Below are positions 1 to 8,875 of a DNA stretch of 64,000 bases, one piece after another. Location of the stretch: NCBI RefSeq assembly GCF_023370075.1, contig NZ_CP097155.1:1-64000 (forward strand), in the 5' to 3' direction. A program made the translations under genes and the position numbers. A model generated the notes under the pieces. It worked only from the letters and a program-made list of their open reading frames with translations. It searched no databases and was not told the origin of the DNA. This DNA is from Deinococcus sp. QL22. GTDB taxonomy: Bacteria > Deinococcota > Deinococci > Deinococcales > Deinococcaceae. Each line of letters opens with the position of its first letter. Position 1 is the first letter of the stretch.

Positions 1-486
1 GAGAGTCAGACCTTGCACCTGCACCTCGCGCCGCTCTCCACTGCGCCGCACGAACGTGAATTGTTGAGGCTTGGCGGTGCCCGTTTCGAGCAAGGTGGCC
101 AGAAACTGGCTGAGTGCCGAACGCTGTGCTGGCAGGACGAACAGCAGGAAGCGGCGCATGAGGAGGTGAGGGTGCTCAAACTCCAGCAGGGCGGCGCCTG
201 CCTGGTTGACATTGAGGATGTCGGCGTGCTCGTTGAGCGTGAAATAGGCGGTGGGCGCATGCTCGTACAGGGTGTGGTACAGCCGATGTTTGAGTTCCAG
301 TTCTGCCACGGTCAACTGCAACTCTTCGTTTTGCAAGTTGAGTTCAGTATGGTAGACGCCCAGTTCGTGGACCAGGTCAGGGGCCATCCAACCTTCCCAG
401 AGAGACGGAGGAACTGCACTGGCCAACGCCTGTTCAGCGTTTTTGCGCAGGCGATCGGACTCAGAAAAGAATGCACCCTCGGTCAT
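1..486 (-). CDS. PAS-domain sensory protein, N-terminal part (runs off window)
   Basis: An open frame of 162 codons starts at ATG 486 and is still open at base 1, so only the N-terminus is present. It reads MTEGAFFSESDRLRKNAEQA, then a helical stretch (HTELNLQNEELQLTVAELEL) of the kind that precedes PAS domains in bacterial kinases and CheR-like proteins. From about residue 85 a PAS core follows (YEHAPTAYFTLNEHADILNV, then GAALLEF). This suggests a signal-sensing protein; the output domain lies outside the window. Codon bias supports the minus strand over the + strand frame that overlaps it. The ribosome binding site is weak. The family is clear, the exact function is not. Confidence 0.75.
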   Translation of the reverse strand, partial: MTEGAFFSESDRLRKNAEQALASAVPPSLWEGWMAPDLVHELGVYHTELNLQNEELQLTVAELELKHRLYHTLYEHAPTAYFTLNEHADILNVNQAGAALLEFEHPHLLMRRFLLFVLPAQRSALSQFLATLLETGTAKPQQFTFVRRSGERREVQVQGLTL

Positions 487-1000
487 GTGGCCCTACTTTG
501 CCCGAATCAGGACGTTCGAGAAGGCAAAAATGTACAGAACCGACTCGCGTTCTCAACCATGGTGATTTGATGAGCATCAAGTCCTGCGTTGACTCAGAGA
601 GGGCGAGTTGAACGCAGTCAAAGGGCGTAAGTGCCCGCAGCGCTGATGGAGGTGTCGTTTTCAGATTCAGTCGGAGACAGATTTCAGCTTATAACAGCTC
701 TTGAACGTCCAACGTACAGATGTTACGTCGGTCAGTGCTTTGCTCCGGTGCTTAGGGTCTTTTGGTGCTGTCGGGCGTGCAGGCGAGGATTGAGGCGCAG
801 CTGTGCCCTTCGTGACGCCACCAAAGCGGGAGCTGAAGGGGCGCTATACCGATGCCGAGATGTGAGCAGGCGTGGGCGGTGCAGGATACGTGGTTGGAAG
901 GGGTCTCTGAACTGTGGATCCGGTCGGCCGATGACTTGCCGGGCGCGTATTTGATCACGGGGCAGCACGCGTATTTTTTGGGCCGGGTGCTGGAAGCGGT
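487..1000. other. No convincing gene; decayed sequence
   Basis: No frame here has good coding character. A 50-codon frame (852-1004, +) ends with the bases for GQHAYFLGRVLEAV; similar bases recur at about 1280-1325 in another frame, so a short segment was probably duplicated and then decayed. Confidence 0.4.
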
Positions 1001-1189
1001 CTAGCCGTCGAGAGGATTGGCGTGCTCGGCCTCTTGACGGTCGAGGGTGGGAATGGCGAGGACAGCCAAGAGGAGCGCAGTACCACCGGTCGCGGTCATG
1101 GCCCAGAGATTGCCAGTGAACAGAAGAAACAGGGTCACCACGCTCAGCGCAATGGCGCTACCCATCAAGACGGAGAGGAGCGTGTTCAT
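1001..1189 (-). CDS. Small two-helix membrane protein
   Basis: A 62-residue protein with two hydrophobic segments, about residues 3-27 (starting LLSVLMGSAIALSVVTLFLL) and 29-47 (LWAMTATGGTALLLAVLAIP), and a short polar tail. This suggests a small inner-membrane protein with two spanning helices. No family is recognised. The gene stands alone, in the same orientation as the next small gene upstream (1338-1592). No strong ribosome binding site is visible. Length and hydrophobicity pattern are the only support. Confidence 0.45.
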   Translation of the reverse strand: MNTLLSVLMGSAIALSVVTLFLLFTGNLWAMTATGGTALLLAVLAIPTLDRQEAEHANPLDG

Positions 1190-1337
1190 GTCTTTAGTGT
1201 GCCGTCTGAAGAGAGGAACAGCCCTTCAGTCCGTCTCAAGAATATGGAGGTGGCAAGGGCTGGGAGGACTCGCTGAACGGCAGCACGCACATTTCTCGGG
1301 CCCGGGTGCTGAAGCAGGTGTGAGGCGTGAACGCTTG

Positions 1338-1592
1338 CTAATCCACGTGTGGGCTCGTGTCGTTAACTCGGTCGCGGTTCCCCAGGCGGAAGGCTTCCGC
1401 AACCACATTGGAGGCACCCATACCAGTGGGAACTTTGCCGCTCGTAAAGCCCTCGATGTAAGCAGCGATCATGGCCGGCAACAGATTCTGATCGAAGAAA
1501 TTTCTAAATCGCTGGGTGATACGGCGTTCGGCGAGACGCTGGAGCACGGAGGGATTAGGGGTATTGGTCATGTCGGGGAGCGGAGCGGGCAT
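1338..1592 (-). CDS. Hypothetical protein, 84 aa
   Basis: A small frame reading MPAPLPDMTNTPNPSVLQRL, then a helical middle part (RITQRFRNFFDQNLLPAMIA) and IEGFTSGKVPTGMGASNVVA. No family is recognised. On the minus strand a TACTGT hexamer lies six bases before ATG 1592, the arrangement expected of a leaderless mRNA, and matches the promoters of 44001 and 52837. An internal ATG (residue 8) is the alternative start. Function unknown. Confidence 0.45.
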   Translation of the reverse strand: MPAPLPDMTNTPNPSVLQRLAERRITQRFRNFFDQNLLPAMIAAYIEGFTSGKVPTGMGASNVVAEAFRLGNRDRVNDTSPHVD

Positions 1593-1693
1593 AGGGCCAC
1601 AGTAGAGGAGCTTAATCAGAATTAGAGCGAGGGAGATTGACGCATTGGGGGGGGATTCCCCCTGCTCTTTCTCGTAATAAATTCACTTAGGTA

Positions 1694-2610
1694 ACCTCGA
1701 GTGCTAGGGGATATGCAGCGAGACATGAAAAGGCGGAAGCTCGGGTATGGCTACCAACGAACTTCCGCTGGCTCAGCATAGCGTTGAAGACTTGTTCACG
1801 CTCATTTACGTGTACGTCGATGATGATGTGCAAGCCGCTGCGTGCAGCGGCTTGTTTGCCTTGCCACAAGAGCCCAATCAGAAAGGCAGTTACAGCGAAG
1901 TCATGACCATTGCGTTGGTCGGGGAGCTGCTCGGTGAAGTGTCCGCACAGAAGTGGTTCGGGCAGGTACGTTCCACGTATCGGGCCTTGTTTCCCTGTTT
2001 GCCAGACCGCACCCGGTATCTTCGAATTCAGCTCAATCTTGAAACCATTGATGCCGACCTCGCCCTGAGATTGCCTCATTTTGACGACGAAACCGTGGAT
2101 GTGATTGACAGCAAACCGCTGGTCTGCTGCAAGGGGACGCGCTATGCGCGACCCCGAGCCATGACCGAGGCAGGGAGTGGACGAGGCGGACATGGTGGGT
2201 ACAGCGTCAGAGGACGCTTTTACGGCTTCAAGCTGCACGCCGTGATTGACGATCATGGAATGATTGTCCGCTTTGCTCTGGCCGCTGGAAATGAAAGTGA
2301 TCCACCGCTCGCCCGCACGTTATTGGCCGAGAGTGAGGGCACATTGGTCCTGGGTGATCGGGGGTACCAAGGCTGTGGGGTCTACGCACAACCCAAGAGC
2401 AACATGAAGCAACCGCGCCCCTGGTGGGGCGCGATGGGTTGGCTCAGAAAGACAATAGAAACAGTTTTTTCTCGTTTAGATCGATCTTTTCATTTAATGC
2501 TTCCACAGCTCAATTCCTTCCGGTCTATTCGCGCCCATGTCTGCCGAAAAATTGCCGCTCACAATTTGGCCCTGTTTTTTGGTGGTCTTTGACCCCCTAG
2601 CACTCGAGGT
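1694..2610 (+). mobile_element. Complete IS982-like insertion sequence, 917 bp
   Basis: The element is bounded by perfect 17-bp inverted repeats, ACCTCGAGTGCTAGGGG at 1694-1710 and its complement at 2594-2610. The 6-bp sequence TAGGTA is duplicated at 1688-1693 and 2611-2616. It holds one intact transposase gene. IS982 assignment rests on the DDE motifs of the transposase and is the less certain part; the boundaries are read directly. Confidence 0.88.
1747..2592 (+). CDS. IS982-like DDE transposase
   Basis: A 281-residue transposase filling the element. DDE-type motifs are visible: VIDSKPLVCCK (first Asp, about residue 118), FYGFKLHAVIDDHGMIVRFA in the middle, VLGDRGYQG (second Asp, about residue 200) and KTIETVFSRLDRSFHL (catalytic Glu region, about residue 240). 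The frame is intact from ATG 1747 to the stop 18 bp before the right inverted repeat. With intact ends and a target duplication, the copy could be active. Remnants of a related transposase lie at 13163 and 61862. Confidence 0.85.
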   Translation: MATNELPLAQHSVEDLFTLIYVYVDDDVQAAACSGLFALPQEPNQKGSYSEVMTIALVGELLGEVSAQKWFGQVRSTYRALFPCLPDRTRYLRIQLNLETIDADLALRLPHFDDETVDVIDSKPLVCCKGTRYARPRAMTEAGSGRGGHGGYSVRGRFYGFKLHAVIDDHGMIVRFALAAGNESDPPLARTLLAESEGTLVLGDRGYQGCGVYAQPKSNMKQPRPWWGAMGWLRKTIETVFSRLDRSFHLMLPQLNSFRSIRAHVCRKIAAHNLALFFGGL

Positions 2611-2682
2611 TAGGTAAGAAAAAAATAGGGCTCTATGGAATTGAAACCTTATAACGTTCGAAGCAGAGTTAGCCCTCATCCC

Positions 2683-4488
2683 TCAAGGTGAGAGATAACT
2701 CGCCTCAATGTCTTGGGGTGACATAGGCCGTGCAAACAGGAATCCCTGCCCTACATCACACGACATTCCCTTTAAGGTGTCTCGCTGCGCTTCGGTTTCG
2801 ATCCCCTCACCTATCAACGACACTCCCAGCCGATGTCCCAGCATGATGATGGTTTCTGTGACCGCCTGGCTCTTGGCACACTCCGGAAGGTCGCGCACAA
2901 AAGAGCGATCAATCTTAACCTGATCAACCTTGAGGTGTTGCAGTTGACTCAAGCTCGAGAAACCAGTTCCAAAATCATCTAACGCCACCCGCACGCCTAA
3001 GGCAACCAGTTGTTCTACGAGCCCAAGGGCTTCCGTGGGCCGGGAACCCATGACACTCTCCGTGATTTCCAGTACCAAGCACCCTGCTGGCACCTGCGTG
3101 CCCTCCAGAACCTCTCTGATGATGCTCAGGAAGTTTGGGTCTTCCCACTGCCGAACCGACACATTTACCGATAGAGACCAAGGCGGTCCGCCTTGGGATT
3201 GCCACTGTGCTAGTTGCTTGCAGGCCTCCCAGAGCACCCATGTTCCTAACTCGATGATCAGGCGGCTCTCCTCGGCCAACGGAATAAACTGGTCGGGCGG
3301 CAGCCAACTCCCGTCGGCCTGTGGCCAACGGACCAAGGCCTCAAGTCCAACCACTACGTCCGTTTGGAGATTGACCTGCGGTTGATAATGCACACGCAAC
3401 TCATTGCATTGCAGCGCCCGAGTGAGATTGCCGTGCAGATGCAATTTGTGTTGGGCAGCTACGGTCATGTCCTCGGTGTAAAAGCAGACTTGGGCTTTGC
3501 CTGCCGTCTTGGCTTGATACATCGCGGTATCTGCAGCGCGCAGCAACTGCTGGGGGTCTTGGCCGTCATTGGGGTACAGGCTGATGCCCAGACTGCCGGT
3601 GACCTCCAACCGATGATCACCCACCTGAAAGGGGCGTTCTAGACTCAACAAGACCTTCTGAGCAACTTGGACCGCGTCTAGAGACGTGTTCAAGTGAGGC
3701 ACCAGAAGGACGAATTCGTCCCCGCCAAACCGGGCAACACTGTCATCGGCCCGCAGCGCCTCACACAATCGCTGTCCCACCTGTTTGAGCAGCTCATCGC
3801 CGACCAGGTGCCCCAATGAATCGTTGATCAGCTTAAATCGGTCGAGATCGAGCACCATGACGGCCACCGGATGGCCAGATCGAGCCGACTGGCGGAATGC
3901 CACCTCCATCCGGTCGAGCAGTCTCAAGCGGTTAGGAAGTCCTGTCAGTGGATCATGATGGGCCTGATAGTCACTACGCGATTGGGCCTGCTTGGCCTGC
4001 AAGGTGAGGAGGCGCAGTTCTAGTTCGTCGATGACCACTGCGGCCAGTCCCACGAGCAGCTCAACTTCTCCAGCGGTGAAGTGGCGGACTTGGGTATCGT
4101 AGACAGCGAGTGCGCCAATCGCGAAGCCGTCGGGGGTTAAGAGTGGGGCGCCGAGATAGCAGCGCGCACCGACGAGTTTCACGCGGGGGTCGTTGTCAAA
4201 GCGACCATCTGCGAGGAGATCGGGTACGGCAAACACGTCTGCTCGTTGCACACATTGATTGCAATAGCCGCTCTCGCGGTCCATTTCGTGAATGTTGAGG
4301 CCTTGACTGGATTTAAGCCAAGTCCGCTTGACGTCCACCAAGTTGATTAACACAATTGGTGCTTTGAGCAAATGTTTGACAATCAAAGTGATCCGGTCAA
4401 AGGCAGCTTCTGGTAGGGAGTCCAGCACCTGATAGCGCCGTAAGGCCGCAACGCGTTGGAGGTCGTCGGCCTGCCCAGAAGGTGTCAT
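2683..4488 (-). CDS. GAF-GGDEF-EAL cyclic-di-GMP protein
   Basis: A 601-residue cytoplasmic signalling protein. A GAF domain (about 25-160) is followed by a diguanylate cyclase domain with FGGDEF at 255-259 and an inhibitory RADD site just upstream, then a phosphodiesterase domain starting EALVRW at 383. The EAL domain keeps LEITES, DDFGTGFSSL, KIDRSFV and GEGIET, so it is probably active in cleaving c-di-GMP. Both catalytic signatures are intact, so the protein could make and break the messenger, with the GAF domain sensing a ligand. No membrane segment is visible. It is a single gene with a long AT-richer upstream region. Confidence 0.93.
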   Translation of the reverse strand: MTPSGQADDLQRVAALRRYQVLDSLPEAAFDRITLIVKHLLKAPIVLINLVDVKRTWLKSSQGLNIHEMDRESGYCNQCVQRADVFAVPDLLADGRFDNDPRVKLVGARCYLGAPLLTPDGFAIGALAVYDTQVRHFTAGEVELLVGLAAVVIDELELRLLTLQAKQAQSRSDYQAHHDPLTGLPNRLRLLDRMEVAFRQSARSGHPVAVMVLDLDRFKLINDSLGHLVGDELLKQVGQRLCEALRADDSVARFGGDEFVLLVPHLNTSLDAVQVAQKVLLSLERPFQVGDHRLEVTGSLGISLYPNDGQDPQQLLRAADTAMYQAKTAGKAQVCFYTEDMTVAAQHKLHLHGNLTRALQCNELRVHYQPQVNLQTDVVVGLEALVRWPQADGSWLPPDQFIPLAEESRLIIELGTWVLWEACKQLAQWQSQGGPPWSLSVNVSVRQWEDPNFLSIIREVLEGTQVPAGCLVLEITESVMGSRPTEALGLVEQLVALGVRVALDDFGTGFSSLSQLQHLKVDQVKIDRSFVRDLPECAKSQAVTETIIMLGHRLGVSLIGEGIETEAQRDTLKGMSCDVGQGFLFARPMSPQDIEASYLSP

Positions 4489-4929
4489 GCTTCTTTATGA
4501 CAGAAAAGGCTAGTGCGGTGGACAATATCAAGCAGTTGCGTTCTTTTGCAGTGTCTGTAGAGGGGTTGCCAACTGCTGCTTTTCACTATTTGTTGTCTTA
4601 TTGATCAGGTATCAAACCAATTTAGTCTTCTAATTTTTATCCGGGTAAAATCCTTCGATCTTGTCTGGCCTAAGAGGATCTAAACCAGACATCACACGGT
4701 CTATCCGGAGGGTCAGCATGTCTAAACCTTCTGACCAAACCTTGCTGCCCCCGACACCCGACCCGCGCGCCTACGGGTTGACCTCCTACACTGTGTGAGA
4801 CGATGGATTCTCCTTACTTTAGAATCGTGTCTCTGCCCACACGCGCGCGCGGCACGTGTGTGGCGTGATCCCTGGCGCGTTCCAGTTCTTCCATCAGCCC
4901 GCGCACGGCCCTGAGTCCATGTTGCCGTC
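4489..4929. other. Intergenic, mostly non-coding
   Basis: AT-richer upstream of the EAL gene. It contains one short ORF listed separately (4718) and a GC-rich inverted repeat at about 4837-4863 (CCACAC...GTGTGG) just past the stop of the 4930 gene, a candidate terminator without a clear T-tract. Confidence 0.4.
4718..4798 (+). CDS. Short ORF with strong ribosome binding site (26 aa)
   Basis: The frame encodes MSKPSDQTLLPPTPDPRAYG and six more residues. It is preceded by CCGGAGGG eight to twelve bases before the ATG, a stronger ribosome binding site than most genes here. It could be the truncated start of a lost gene or a leader peptide. Nothing homologous is recognised. Confidence 0.25.
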   Translation: MSKPSDQTLLPPTPDPRAYGLTSYTV

Positions 4930-6045
4930 TCAGGCAACGAATGAAGTGTCCGCAGGCGTGGGGACGGTTTGCCCAGCGGTTATTTCGACACTCAGCATGC
5001 AGTTGCGTCCCCCATTTTTAGCGGCGTACAGCAGTTCATCGGCTGCTCGCATCGTGGTCGACTTGTCATCCGTCATGCGGACCCACCCACCCGATACCGT
5101 GACCATATCCGTGCCCATGCCCGAGCGCTGGGCCAGGTCTCGAGCCACCGCCGCGCGGATCCGCTCAGCTACCCGAGGCGCAGCCGACTCGTCGCATGGC
5201 GCCAGCATCACAGCAAATTCCTCCCCCCCCAGTCGGTACACGCTGTCCGTGGGGCGCACCGTTTCCCGCAGCAGCTGGGCCATCTGAACCAGGACCTGGT
5301 CGCCCACCTCGTGCCCGTATGTGTCGTTGACCCGCTTGAAATGATCCAGATCGAGAAGCAGTAGAAAAGCAGGCTGGGGCGCAGCGGCGAAATCGTCGTC
5401 AAAGCGCCGCCGGTTCAGACTTCCGGTCAGCGGGTCGGCAAACGCCAGCTGCTCAAGTTCTTTGGTTTTCGTCAGAGCCCGCAGTCGGGTCTGAATGACG
5501 ACGTGGCCGCCAAGCAGCCCCAGGGCGCTGAGGCTACTGACCAGGAGGTAGGTCGGCCAGGCGTCCAGCAGCGGTCGTCCAGTGAGCACAACGGCCGGAA
5601 AGATCACGAGGTTGGCAACAGCGTAGAGTCGCAGGGCACCCCACCACTGTTCGTGCACCGTGTGCAGGTTGACCTGTGACCGGAATAGACCCACCCGCCA
5701 GCCCGCCAGCACAGCCACCAGCACCAGATTGATGACGCCCGCCGGAGCACCGGGCCCGCCCAGCAGTAACCGGTAGACGGCGATAGGCGCGGCCACCAGC
5801 AGACCCGCCAGCACGCCATAGCGGCGGGCAGCGAGCGCGATCGGCACGCTGCGAAAATCAAAGAGGAGACCTGGAATGAGCGGCACACTGTTGAGGAGGA
5901 GCAAAAGGGCGAGCCCAACCGTTGTGCCGTACCTGACCACCTGCCGTTTCCAGGACTCAACCTGATCGGGGTGACCATAGGTCAGACTGACGGCGAAGAG
6001 CCCAGCAATCAGCAAAGTGAAGTTCAGCAGCAGGTCATTGAGCAT
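4930..6045 (-). CDS. 5TM-LYT membrane diguanylate cyclase
   Basis: A 371-residue protein. Residues 1-190 carry about six hydrophobic segments with the pattern FDFRSVPIALAARRYG and LLVAAPIAVYRLLLGGPGAP, typical of the 5TM-5TMR_LYT sensor domain. A GGDEF domain follows (about 200-365) with LDLDHFKRVNDTYGHEVGD, GGEEF at 273-277 and an inhibitory RPTD site at 264-267. It should make c-di-GMP at the membrane under product feedback. Its start overlaps the remnant of an HD-GYP gene, so a longer c-di-GMP cluster probably existed here. Confidence 0.92.
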   Translation of the reverse strand: MLNDLLLNFTLLIAGLFAVSLTYGHPDQVESWKRQVVRYGTTVGLALLLLLNSVPLIPGLLFDFRSVPIALAARRYGVLAGLLVAAPIAVYRLLLGGPGAPAGVINLVLVAVLAGWRVGLFRSQVNLHTVHEQWWGALRLYAVANLVIFPAVVLTGRPLLDAWPTYLLVSSLSALGLLGGHVVIQTRLRALTKTKELEQLAFADPLTGSLNRRRFDDDFAAAPQPAFLLLLDLDHFKRVNDTYGHEVGDQVLVQMAQLLRETVRPTDSVYRLGGEEFAVMLAPCDESAAPRVAERIRAAVARDLAQRSGMGTDMVTVSGGWVRMTDDKSTTMRAADELLYAAKNGGRNCMLSVEITAGQTVPTPADTSFVA

Positions 6046-6244
6046 GACGTTCCTGACTCAGCCACGTGACCCAACGTCCCAAGGCCTGAGTAATCTCAGG
6101 ATCAAACCGACGCCCTGCTTGAACCCGGATTTCCGCGACCGCGGCCTTGACCGTCCAGGCCCGTTTGTAGGCACACCTACTCGTCAGGACGTCTTGGTCG
6201 AATGCGGCCTCTGGAGCCGTGTCTAGCACTTTATCGTGTTTCAA
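6035..6244 (-). pseudogene. HD-GYP phosphodiesterase, C-terminal remnant
   Basis: The translated segment reads DVLTSRCAYKRAWTVKAAVA followed by EIRVQAGRRFDPEITQ, which matches the conserved end of HD-GYP domains (D-x-LTS-x-RPY-K-x-AW...A...I...G-x-FDP). The catalytic HD and GYP parts are missing upstream, so this is a 3' fragment of a c-di-GMP phosphodiesterase gene. It slightly overlaps the start of the diguanylate cyclase gene, in the same direction. Confidence 0.7.
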
Positions 6245-6645
6245 AGCGACCAGTGGCTGTGTTTCACTGGGTCTCTACTGGCGGCACTGATGGCGATGTA
6301 GGCATAAAAGCAGCGTAAGTGCCTAGGGATCACGAAGCTCTGACAGCACTATATGTATAGAGTCTCTTCGAGGTGTGCACTCGCCACAAACGAGTGCCCA
6401 ATGAATAACGATTTGCCCGTAGATACTTGGACTTATCAATCCCTAGCGCTGTTGGCACTGCAAGCAGGAGGGTGGCCACCCATTGAAGAAGTCAGGTCTT
6501 CCGATCATGCCTGCTGACACGCCATAAGGCGAGATGACGGCTGCTTTTACAGGTTCTTCAACGAGCCTTCAAGCACCCTGAGGCACCAATCAAGGCCTCC
6601 ATAGCACTTCTTGAATGTCCGCTTGAGAGGTATCTCGTTGTTTTT
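6245..6645. other. Intergenic stretch without a clear gene
   Basis: A 38-codon frame at 6401-6517 (+) starts MNNDLPVDTWTYQSLALLAL but has no ribosome binding site and is not convincing. At 6610-6626 a TTGAATGTCCGCTTGAG-like motif is an imperfect inverted copy of the arm of the palindrome at 6646. Confidence 0.35.
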
Positions 6646-6677
6646 AAAGGTGCTTAAACGGACGTTCAAGCACCTTT
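6646..6677. repeat. 32-bp near-perfect palindrome
   Basis: AAAGGTGCTT and AAGCACCTTT form ten-base arms, with the inner bases AACG/CGTT also pairing around GA. It lies 41 bp before the promoter of the 6730 gene. It could be an operator or an insertion-element end; no T-tract follows, so a terminator is less likely. Confidence 0.6.
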
Positions 6678-6717
6678 ATAAGACGGTTTTGCGGTCTCCC
6701 GCCCACTGAGTGCGCGG

Positions 6718-6723
6718 TATAGT
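6718..6723 (+). promoter_or_regulatory. -10 box of leaderless promoter
   Basis: TATAGT ends six bases before GTG 6730, so transcription should begin at or next to the start codon. Leaderless mRNAs of this layout are common in Deinococcus. No clear -35 box is seen. Confidence 0.5.
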
Positions 6724-6729
6724 GGAAGG

Positions 6730-8088
6730 GTGAGACACCTGGGATGGCTGGTCTTGAGTCTGTGGTCGTTGGCGGTGGCTCAGGCCAACAGTGGGAGCGA
6801 ACTGGCGAGACAACTCAAGTTGGCCGACGGCTCGTATGAGCTGGTCACCACGGTCCCTTCTCTGAGTCTGGCCGTGCCGGGAGGTGCTCTGCGGTTGCGG
6901 GAGCCGCGCCCCGTTCGCAACCTGTCCGCCGCAGACCTGCGCGGCTTGCAAGAACAGCGTCCCCTGGCGCTGGGGTACCGCTGTGTCACGCAGATCGACC
7001 TGGTGCTGGTCCCCACCGAGCTGAGCGCCGCCTCTGCCGTAGTGGACCGCTGGACGCGCGAGGCCCGCGCCCAGGTGCTTCAGCGCCAGCGGGATCGAGC
7101 TGTCTTCCGGGCGGGGACAGAAGCCGACCCCATCCTCGTGCAGGTGCAGGCCCGCCCGGCCTACCTGATGGTGGCGTCCTGTCAGGCCCAGTACGAGCCG
7201 GGAACAGCCTCCGTGTATACCCCGCTCGTTCAGTTCGCCGATCCCGTTGCCTCGGTCACTTTCTCGGCAGCGGGCTTCCTGGCTTGGTGCACGGTCGGGA
7301 GTCAGGGCCCGATCCAGACCGCGCGGGCCTACCGCGGCGGCGTGCAGTTTCTGGAACGCAGCCTCGATGGGCGCGTTCTTGTAAGTGCTGGGTGGGATCA
7401 GGGGCCGCACCTCAAGCTCTGGGACGCCCGCACCGCCCGGTTGCTGAGCAGCGCAGCCCTCGACCGGATCCCGGAGCGAATCTGGTTCACCGCAGATGCA
7501 CGCACAGTGTTCCTCACGAGTCTTCCCGACGACGCGCAGACAGCGGGGGAAACGTTGGTGTGGTACGACGTCGCCAGCGGACGCGAAACCGGGCGCTTCA
7601 GCCTGCCGCCCGCCGAACGCGTCCGGGCCGTCAGCGGGGATGGGCGCTGGATGGCGACCTTCAGCGGCAGCAGTTCCGGGTCATTGCGGGTGCGCGAGGT
7701 GCCCTCGGGTCGTCTGGTGTTTACGGTCAGCAAGCCCAAGCTGCTCGACCTCACTTTCGCACAGGGCGACGCGTGGCTGGCAGGTTCTGATGAGGCCGGA
7801 CGCCTGTATGCCTGGCGGGTGCGGGACGGTCAACGCCAGGGGGGAACCGCGACCAATCTGCGGGCACCCACCCTGGTGCGCCCTGGAACAGCGCCAGGAA
7901 GCGTCCTCATCCTGGCCTTCGAGGGCACCTCCCCCTCTGCTCCGGGACGCACCCGTCTGTTTTCCTGGAAGGGAGACGCTGGACCACTGACACAACAGCA
8001 GGCGGTGGCGCGTGACGGGGCTTCTTCAGTGGTGATTCAAACCAGGACAGGACAGGCTCAGATGGTGCCGTTCTGCTGGGCAGAGTAG
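6730..8088 (+). CDS. Exported protein with WD40/beta-propeller-like repeats
   Basis: A 452-residue protein with a Sec signal peptide (LGWLVLSLWSLAVAQA, cut near residue 19). The second half (about 200-440) has repeating units such as LKLWDARTARLLSS, LVWYDVASGRETGRFSLP, LRVREVPSGRLVF and LYAWRVRDG, each ending in a W/V-x-D or equivalent strand, as in WD40-like or quinoprotein-like propellers. The first 200 residues are not recognised. It probably acts in the periplasm or at the surface as a binding scaffold. The start is GTG 6730, supported by the leaderless -10 box; the gene stands alone. Confidence 0.7.
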   Translation: MRHLGWLVLSLWSLAVAQANSGSELARQLKLADGSYELVTTVPSLSLAVPGGALRLREPRPVRNLSAADLRGLQEQRPLALGYRCVTQIDLVLVPTELSAASAVVDRWTREARAQVLQRQRDRAVFRAGTEADPILVQVQARPAYLMVASCQAQYEPGTASVYTPLVQFADPVASVTFSAAGFLAWCTVGSQGPIQTARAYRGGVQFLERSLDGRVLVSAGWDQGPHLKLWDARTARLLSSAALDRIPERIWFTADARTVFLTSLPDDAQTAGETLVWYDVASGRETGRFSLPPAERVRAVSGDGRWMATFSGSSSGSLRVREVPSGRLVFTVSKPKLLDLTFAQGDAWLAGSDEAGRLYAWRVRDGQRQGGTATNLRAPTLVRPGTAPGSVLILAFEGTSPSAPGRTRLFSWKGDAGPLTQQQAVARDGASSVVIQTRTGQAQMVPFCWAE

Positions 8089-8135
8089 CCCCGCAGTCTC
8101 CAGGTGAGCCAGGAACAGGGCGAGACCGCCTTTTT

Positions 8136-8159
8136 CGTATATACTTCCAGGTAGATACG
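8136..8159. promoter_or_regulatory. Operator-like inverted repeat before vapB
   Basis: CGTATATAC - TTCCAG - GTAGATACG, arms matching at 8 of 9 positions, lies 10 bp before the vapB start and overlaps the expected promoter. VapB proteins usually repress their own operon at such sites. Confidence 0.55.
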
Positions 8160-8169
8160 GAGGTTCCCC

Positions 8170-8406
8170 ATGACCACAGCCAAGGTCTTTCAGAGTGGCA
8201 ATTCCCAGGCCGTCCGCTTGCCCCGCGAGCTGAGGTTGGATGTGAGCGAAGTCGAGATCACCCGCCACGGTGATCTGCTGATTCTCCGGCCCATCCGCCG
8301 GGAAGCTACCCTCGCCTCCGCCTTCGACGCGCTGGCAGGGATAGGCGATGACTTCCTGCCTGAAGAGCGTCAGCAGGGCGAGGCCCAGGAGCGGGAAGCG
8401 TTTTGA
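8170..8406 (+). CDS. vapB: VapB-type antitoxin (AbrB/MazE fold)
   Basis: A 78-residue protein with the SpoVT/AbrB swapped-hairpin signature at the N-terminus: AKVFQSGNSQAVRLPRELRL, then VSEVEITRHGDLLILRPI. The tail (about 45-78) is acidic and likely wraps the toxin. The start ATG has a GGAGG ribosome binding site. Its stop overlaps the start of the toxin gene by three bases, the usual coupled order with antitoxin first. It should neutralise VapC and repress the operon at the upstream inverted repeat. Confidence 0.9.
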   Translation: MTTAKVFQSGNSQAVRLPRELRLDVSEVEITRHGDLLILRPIRREATLASAFDALAGIGDDFLPEERQQGEAQEREAF

Positions 8407-8810
8407 CCCTCCGCTATCTCCTCGACACCAATATCTGCATCTTCATCATCAAGAACAAACCGGCAGCGGTGCGCGAGCGGTTCACCGGGCTGCGGCCCGG
8501 TGAAGTGGGCCTGAGCGCTGTCACCGAGGCTGAGCTGCTGCACGGGGTTTACAAGAGTATCCGCGTCGAGCACAACCTCGCCGCCGTTCTGGACTTCGCC
8601 TCGCAATTGGTGATCGTCCCCTTTGACTCGCAGGTCGCGGATACGTACGGACGTATCCGGGCTGAGCTGGAAAAGGCCGGGCAGCCCATTGGCCCCCTGG
8701 ATTTTCAGATCGCGGCCACGGCAGTTGCTCACGGCCTGACACTGGTGACCAACAACACCCGCGAGTTCGCACGGGCGCCGGGCCTGAGGATGGAGGACTG
8801 GACGCCCTGA
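8403..8810 (+). CDS. vapC: VapC-type PIN-domain ribonuclease toxin
   Basis: A 135-residue PIN domain with the acidic active-site residues in place: LLDTNICIFI (Asp8), SAVTEAELLHG (Glu about 42), PLDFQIAATAVAHG (Asp about 98) and TLVTNNTREFARAPGL near the end. PIN toxins of VapBC modules cut tRNA or rRNA when the antitoxin is degraded. The TTG start at 8403 overlaps the vapB stop. The module is complete and probably works as a plasmid-stabilising system. Confidence 0.9.
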   Translation: MTLRYLLDTNICIFIIKNKPAAVRERFTGLRPGEVGLSAVTEAELLHGVYKSIRVEHNLAAVLDFASQLVIVPFDSQVADTYGRIRAELEKAGQPIGPLDFQIAATAVAHGLTLVTNNTREFARAPGLRMEDWTP

Positions 8811-8875
8811 GGTTCCCCTAATTTCGGCTGATCAGGCAAGGGGGCTGCATCTCAAGGCATCTTGGGGGTGACTGG

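Noticed and set aside
13..570. 185-codon + ORF at the left edge
   Set aside because: The opposite strand encodes a PAS-type protein with good codon use over the same bases.
1687..2256. 189-codon minus ORF inside the first IS
   Set aside because: It lies antisense to the recognised transposase.
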